Shown here piece after piece: positions 4,372 to 7,112 of a DNA stretch of 7,112 nucleotides. The notes under the pieces are model-generated. The model had not been told where the DNA came from, did not search any database, and saw nothing but the letters and a program-made list of their open reading frames with translations. The stretch is from an uncultured Ruminococcus sp. (lineage in GTDB: Bacteria > Bacillota > Clostridia > Oscillospirales > Ruminococcaceae): NCBI GenBank assembly GCA_910584195.1, contig CAJTYV010000072.1:1-7112 (forward strand), written 5' to 3'. The position numbers and the translations under genes are program-made. Numbering within the stretch: the first letter of the stretch is position 1; each line of letters starts with the position of its first letter.

Positions 4372-6015
4372 TTATTCAGTGCTTGAACATTGGCTTACAG
4401 GCCTTCTTTCCATTCCGGTATAGAATTCTTGCAAATTGTCCGGCGTACACATTTTGGCTTTGTCATAGCTTGCTGTGTATCGTGGGTTCATCCATGATGT
4501 CAAATGAAATTCCTGAATCAGCATTTCCGGGTAATCCAGTTTTGTCCCAGTTCTGCGGTTCTTCGTATGGTCGGAACAATACCAGACAGGGTTGTCTTTC
4601 ATCAATGTCCGGAAATCCTTTTTGAAGGTCACGCTGCTGCTTACAGCGCCCTTTGGATTGTTTCTTTCATACCACGCCCGGTATAAATCGTACAGGAATG
4701 TGTACGGAACTAAATCCCATGAAAGCCGTGGGACAATTTCTTTGATGAACTGCCGCACCGGGTCATTGAAGTCCTTGTATTCAGCCAATGCTGCTTTACA
4801 GGCATCCGGTACAGATAACGTATAGTTATCCATGTGAAGAACACGATACAGAACGTATTCCAATACTTCAATACGATGCAAATAATCGTGTTTAATGTAT
4901 TTGCGTTCTGCCCCGGTAAAACACTTTGTGAACGGGATGAAGAGCTGGCGTCTCCAAAATGAGTCTGATTTATCTTTAATTCTTGGCATTTCATTCAAAC
5001 ACTGTACCATAAATCCGTAGAATCTGTAGGAAATTGCCTGTTTGAACTTGCGGTTAATGCTGATGGCGTCGTTGGTGATAATCGCTTTTAAGTTTGCAGC
5101 TTTATCAATATACGTTCCAACGTCGTTCTCATCTACGATAATCGCAGTTGCTCTGGTAAGGGGTTCTAACATGAAGTCTTTTCCCATATCAGAGAGCGGG
5201 ATAGAAGCAAAGCTGCCGTCTCCGCAAAGTTGCCGCATCAGTTCGCAAAGGGTTCCTTTTCCGTTGTTTCCGGTTTCAGAATAGAACCAAGCGGATTTAT
5301 TCCAAGGTACGTTCGGTCTTACAATGGCTCCCAATACTTCCCAGAGGACGTTTACGATATCCGGGTCATCGGATAAAGAATGCATCCAGCTTTCTACATC
5401 CCAATCGGTACCATCGTCTGAATTATGAATTACCACATTCTGTGCGTTTGGATTATAGTTAATCCTTGACTTTGCCATGAATACAAGGTCTGGCGTAAAT
5501 GGGAGTAATTGTTTGGTATCAAAATCAAAAATTCCGTTATTGACGGCAATGAGATTTGGTTCATGGCAGCATTCTTTACGTGGAACCATATCACGTAATG
5601 CTGTCATAAATTCGTTAAATTCTCTTGTAGTAAGTTGATAATTATAACTGCGGGCTAAATTTCGGAATACTTCGTCTGATGTTACATAAATCCCTTCATC
5701 TGGTCCTTCGGATTGGTAGATGGCTAACAGGTCATAGGAGCTGTCAGCGTTGGTTCCGGCTGTGGCAATCCGGCATACAGGATATAAGTATGCTACGATT
5801 TCAGCAATTTGTTGGAACCCTAAGGCAATCGGAGGTTTCCATTTACGTTCTCCGTCCTCTAACATTCCATTTTGTGCATTGATTACCGCTCGAATATCTT
5901 TTAATAAGTCCGATTCAATCACTGCTGGGCTTGGAGGATTGTCACGGTCTAAGTCAAAGAGGTATCCTTCTGTTGTAACACGCAGCACATCACTCATTGT
6001 ATGTTCCATATTCAT
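4372..6015 (-). CDS. P4/D5-type SF3 helicase (annotated family: phage/plasmid primase)
   Basis: The product has 547 residues. ATG at 6015 follows AAAGG with 5-nt spacing; ATG at 6009 (545 residues) is also possible. A frame open upstream to 6084 lacks a better RBS. This is a hexameric ring helicase of the kind used to start replication of phages, plasmids and integrative elements. Residues 154-191 (NLIAVNNGIFDFDTKQ onward) match the D5-N region before the ATPase. Walker A is TGNNGKGT (Lys253), Walker B IIVDEN (Asp295, Glu296), sensor/motif C QCLNEMP (Asn341), and the arginine finger is in SFWRRQL (355/356). The 150 N-terminal residues show no Toprim, zinc ribbon or other primase motif, so it probably unwinds DNA without making primers. 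Its start overlaps the end of the preceding small gene by 26 nt, which implies translational coupling. Confidence 0.88.
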   Translation of the reverse strand: MNMEHTMSDVLRVTTEGYLFDLDRDNPPSPAVIESDLLKDIRAVINAQNGMLEDGERKWKPPIALGFQQIAEIVAYLYPVCRIATAGTNADSSYDLLAIYQSEGPDEGIYVTSDEVFRNLARSYNYQLTTREFNEFMTALRDMVPRKECCHEPNLIAVNNGIFDFDTKQLLPFTPDLVFMAKSRINYNPNAQNVVIHNSDDGTDWDVESWMHSLSDDPDIVNVLWEVLGAIVRPNVPWNKSAWFYSETGNNGKGTLCELMRQLCGDGSFASIPLSDMGKDFMLEPLTRATAIIVDENDVGTYIDKAANLKAIITNDAISINRKFKQAISYRFYGFMVQCLNEMPRIKDKSDSFWRRQLFIPFTKCFTGAERKYIKHDYLHRIEVLEYVLYRVLHMDNYTLSVPDACKAALAEYKDFNDPVRQFIKEIVPRLSWDLVPYTFLYDLYRAWYERNNPKGAVSSSVTFKKDFRTLMKDNPVWYCSDHTKNRRTGTKLDYPEMLIQEFHLTSWMNPRYTASYDKAKMCTPDNLQEFYTGMERRPVSQCSSTE

Positions 6016-6310
6016 TACCGCCTTTCTTCTGATATTCATTCTGCGCCCGTCGCTGAAGAAACAGGCGTTCAAGTTCTTTCGCAAAGAACGTATCTTTGGC
6101 TTTTTCTGTCATCAGCCGTTGCATATGCTGATACAAGTATGTGGATTTGTGAAAAAGGGTTCGCGCCCTTTGGGTATATTTGTGGTTCCTGCCCAAACTG
6201 ATTGCCAGAATGGTATACAGGTCTGTTGACGCTTGGAGGGCATCTTCAAGCCCTGCCGCCATCTTCGCAAAATTCTCATAGGATACATCTTGTTGATTTG
6301 TTTGCTTCAT
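5990..6310 (-). CDS. Small helical protein of unknown function, first gene of the helicase operon
   Basis: The product has 106 residues beginning MKQTNQQDVSYENF. ATG at 6310 was chosen because AAAAAGGAGA (GGAG at 6320-6323) lies 9 nt upstream; a longer frame from 6421 has no RBS. The protein looks mostly alpha-helical. The first half is acidic to neutral and the second half basic (residues 43-100, rich in K, R and Q), which could suit nucleic-acid or helicase contact. No signal peptide, membrane helix or catalytic motif is seen, and I do not recognise the family. The last codons overlap the helicase start by 26 nt. Position and coupling suggest a role in replication of the element, for example helicase loading or initiation, but that is inference only. 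Confidence 0.75.
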   Translation of the reverse strand: MKQTNQQDVSYENFAKMAAGLEDALQASTDLYTILAISLGRNHKYTQRARTLFHKSTYLYQHMQRLMTEKAKDTFFAKELERLFLQRRAQNEYQKKGGNEYGTYNE

Positions 6311-6585
6311 AGCCGAAATCTCCTTTTTGATAATTATTTCTGCTACTTTGCCGTCTTGTTTTGTTTTTTGGAGACAAAAAAAGACGGTAGGCAGATGTTC
6401 GCAGCACATGTCTGTGTGCATTCATCTGTTCACCGCCAAGAGGGCATACCCCTCTATTCGACCATCAATCCACAGCCGGAATGCATCCGGCTCAAATCAT
6501 AAACTTTGAGAACATATGTGTTCTCGCTGTTGTGAAACAGGATTATTCTGTTTTAGAATACTTTACAAAAAATTTATTTAATGTG
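6311..6585 (-). other. Long structured leader of the helicase operon
   Basis: The predicted leader is about 275 nt, from the start near 6585 to the ATG at 6310, and holds no coding frame with an RBS. It contains several inverted repeats: AAACAG/CTGTTT (6535-6553), GAGAACA/TGTTCTC (6508-6525), AGCCGGA/TCCGGCT (6474-6492), AGAGGG/CCCTCT (6439-6455), GCACA/TGTGC (6403-6418) and CCGTCTT/AAGACGG with inner pairing (6351-6387). None has a T-run on the minus strand where a terminator needs it. Attenuation, protein binding or a replication-control RNA are possible; no known riboswitch was recognised. Confidence 0.5.
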
Positions 6586-6591
6586 CTTTGA

Positions 6592-6620
6592 ATTATAAAT
6601 TAAAACCTTACATATGTCAA
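6592..6620 (-). promoter_or_regulatory. Consensus promoter of the helicase operon
   Basis: TTGACA (6620-6615), a 17-nt spacer and TATAAT (6597-6592) on the minus strand form a perfect consensus sigma-A promoter. Transcription should start near 6585. An ACATATGT palindrome (6610-6617) overlaps the -35 box, and the same 8 bases recur at 6512-6519 in the leader. Confidence 0.85.
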
Positions 6621-6632
6621 GAGTATTATGTT

Positions 6633-6650
6633 ATATTTTCTTGAAAATAT
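6633..6650. promoter_or_regulatory. 18-bp dyad between the divergent promoters, candidate operator
   Basis: ATATTTTC (6633-6640) and GAAAATAT (6643-6650) form perfect 8-bp arms two bases apart. The dyad lies 12 bp from the -35 box of the helicase promoter and 10 bp from that of the XRE gene. This is where a dimeric XRE repressor controlling both promoters would be expected to bind. The dyad is seen; the binding is inferred. Confidence 0.5.
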
Positions 6651-6660
6651 TTATGGTTTT

Positions 6661-6689
6661 TTGACAAAGATAGGATTTTATAGTATAAT
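6661..6689 (+). promoter_or_regulatory. Consensus promoter of the XRE regulator gene
   Basis: TTGACA (6661-6666), a 17-nt spacer and TATAAT (6684-6689) are a perfect match to the sigma-A consensus. The start is expected near 6696, 32 nt before the XRE start codon. The -35 boxes of this promoter and the helicase promoter are 40 bp apart, back to back. Confidence 0.88.
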
Positions 6690-6727
6690 ATAACAAGAAT
6701 AATTAAGAGGAAAGGGGTTGGCACATC

Positions 6728-6958
6728 ATGAAAGAAAAAAACCAGATATATATAATGATTGAACATGCCTGTATTGATGCTGGCATTACAAAAGCGGAGC
6801 TTGCCAGACGGCTTGGAATGACGCCGCAAGCGTTTTACCAGAGGCTGACCACAGGAAAATTTACATATAATGAGCTTGTATCTATTGCTAATGCGCTTGG
6901 GGGCACTCTGAACCTTAATATTGGATTTGCACCAGCACAGGCAATAGAAAATCAGTAA
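6728..6958 (+). CDS. XRE/Cro-type DNA-binding regulator
   Basis: The product has 76 residues. ATG at 6728 is preceded by AAAGGGG (6711-6717) with 10-nt spacing and by a consensus promoter. Nearly the whole protein is one helix-turn-helix domain (residues 8-66): TKAELARRLG (21-30) is the second helix, and TPQAFYQRL (32-40) is the recognition helix. A short tail (LNLNIGFAPAQAIENQ) follows, with no effector or peptidase domain. Single-domain regulators of this size commonly keep phage, plasmid or ICE functions in check. Here the gene is back to back with the replication-helicase operon with a dyad between the promoters, so it probably represses that operon and itself. Activation instead of repression cannot be excluded. 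Confidence 0.88.
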   Translation: MKEKNQIYIMIEHACIDAGITKAELARRLGMTPQAFYQRLTTGKFTYNELVSIANALGGTLNLNIGFAPAQAIENQ

Positions 6959-6997
6959 AAATGATTGCTGCAGGTATGCTTTTGCTGTTTACAGGCC

Positions 6998-7055
6998 GGG
7001 GTAGCGGCGGCTTTCTTTCGCATTTTTGTCTTTATAGCTTAGCCGCCGCATCCCC
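6998..7055 (+). repeat. Large GC-rich stem-loop downstream of the XRE gene
   Basis: GCGGCGGCT (7004-7012) pairs perfectly with AGCCGCCGC (7041-7049). GGGG (6998-7001) and CCCC (7052-7055) extend the stem beyond a 2x2 internal mismatch. The 28-nt loop is T-rich. No T-run follows, so it is not a simple terminator. It is much richer in GC than its surroundings. An attenuator, single-strand origin or transfer-origin hairpin is possible but unproved. Confidence 0.55.
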
Positions 7056-7057
7056 CA

Positions 7058-7096
7058 GGGGCTGTCGCACTAAGTGATTAGTGCGCAGCTCCTTTT
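7058..7096 (+). terminator. Strong terminator after the XRE gene
   Basis: GGGGCTG (7058-7064) pairs with CAGCTCC (7086-7092), then a single bulged T, then CGCACTAA (7066-7073) pairs with TTAGTGCG (7078-7085). The stem of 15 bp is capped by GTGA, a GNRA-type tetraloop, and followed by TTTT (7093-7096). It lies about 100 nt after the XRE stop codon and probably ends that transcript. Confidence 0.75.
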
Positions 7097-7112
7097 CTAT
7101 GAAAAAAATAAC

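Noticed and set aside
4383..6229. Plus-strand frames opposite the helicase gene
   Set aside because: The helicase carries complete conserved motifs on the minus strand, while these frames have no RBS or recognisable product.
6311..6421. N-terminal extension of the small helicase-operon protein to the ATG at 6421
   Set aside because: It has no RBS, contains a Cys-rich unlikely N-terminus, and spans the hairpins of the leader. The ATG at 6310 has a strong RBS.
7099..7112. Start of another gene at ATGAAAAAAATA
   Set aside because: No RBS precedes it, it lies just after a terminator, and the window ends too soon to support a frame.

Overview
The window looks like accessory DNA from a low-GC Gram-positive bacterium, most likely a gut Clostridium relative of the Lachnospiraceae type. 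The reasons are consensus sigma-A promoters, strong AGGAGG-type ribosome binding sites, many intrinsic terminators, a Cna-B/InlB-repeat surface protein, a Fic protein, and an XRE/P4-type helicase replication module. This placement is inference from gene style. No rRNA, tRNA, CRISPR array, integrase, transposase or IS was seen.

Region 1 (1-410). A 46-residue membrane peptide is encoded on the minus strand (81-221). A consensus promoter on the plus strand (13-41) fires into its 3' end, and a plus-strand terminator lies inside its coding region (83-128). The result would be an antisense RNA of about 80 nt, the layout of a convergent type I toxin-antitoxin pair such as TxpA/RatA or BsrG/SR4. The predicted toxin mRNA has a sequence that can mask its ribosome binding site, and a 13-nt stretch complementary to its own 3' end.

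Region 2 (411-4140). Two genes are divergently transcribed from about 2920-3215: a 788-residue secreted multidomain adhesin-like protein (minus) and a Fic AMP-transferase (plus). The adhesin has a frame break at its start. A well-placed RBS and ATG open a 10-codon frame that stops inside the signal peptide, and one extra GT unit would restore the full gene. Two related hairpin terminators in the same orientation, at 369-406 and 4096-4132, flank this pair.

Region 3 (4207-7112). This resembles the replication/control module of an integrative element or plasmid. An XRE repressor-like gene (plus, 6728-6958) diverges from a two-gene operon (minus) encoding a small helical protein and a P4/D5-type SF3 helicase. 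Both promoters are perfect consensus with 17-nt spacing, and a perfect 18-bp dyad sits between them, so repressor control of both promoters is plausible. The helicase operon has a structured leader of about 275 nt and ends in a terminator at 4207-4243. Base composition changes abruptly near 4370: to the left the plus strand is very poor in G, to the right it is balanced. This suggests that regions 2 and 3 have different origins.
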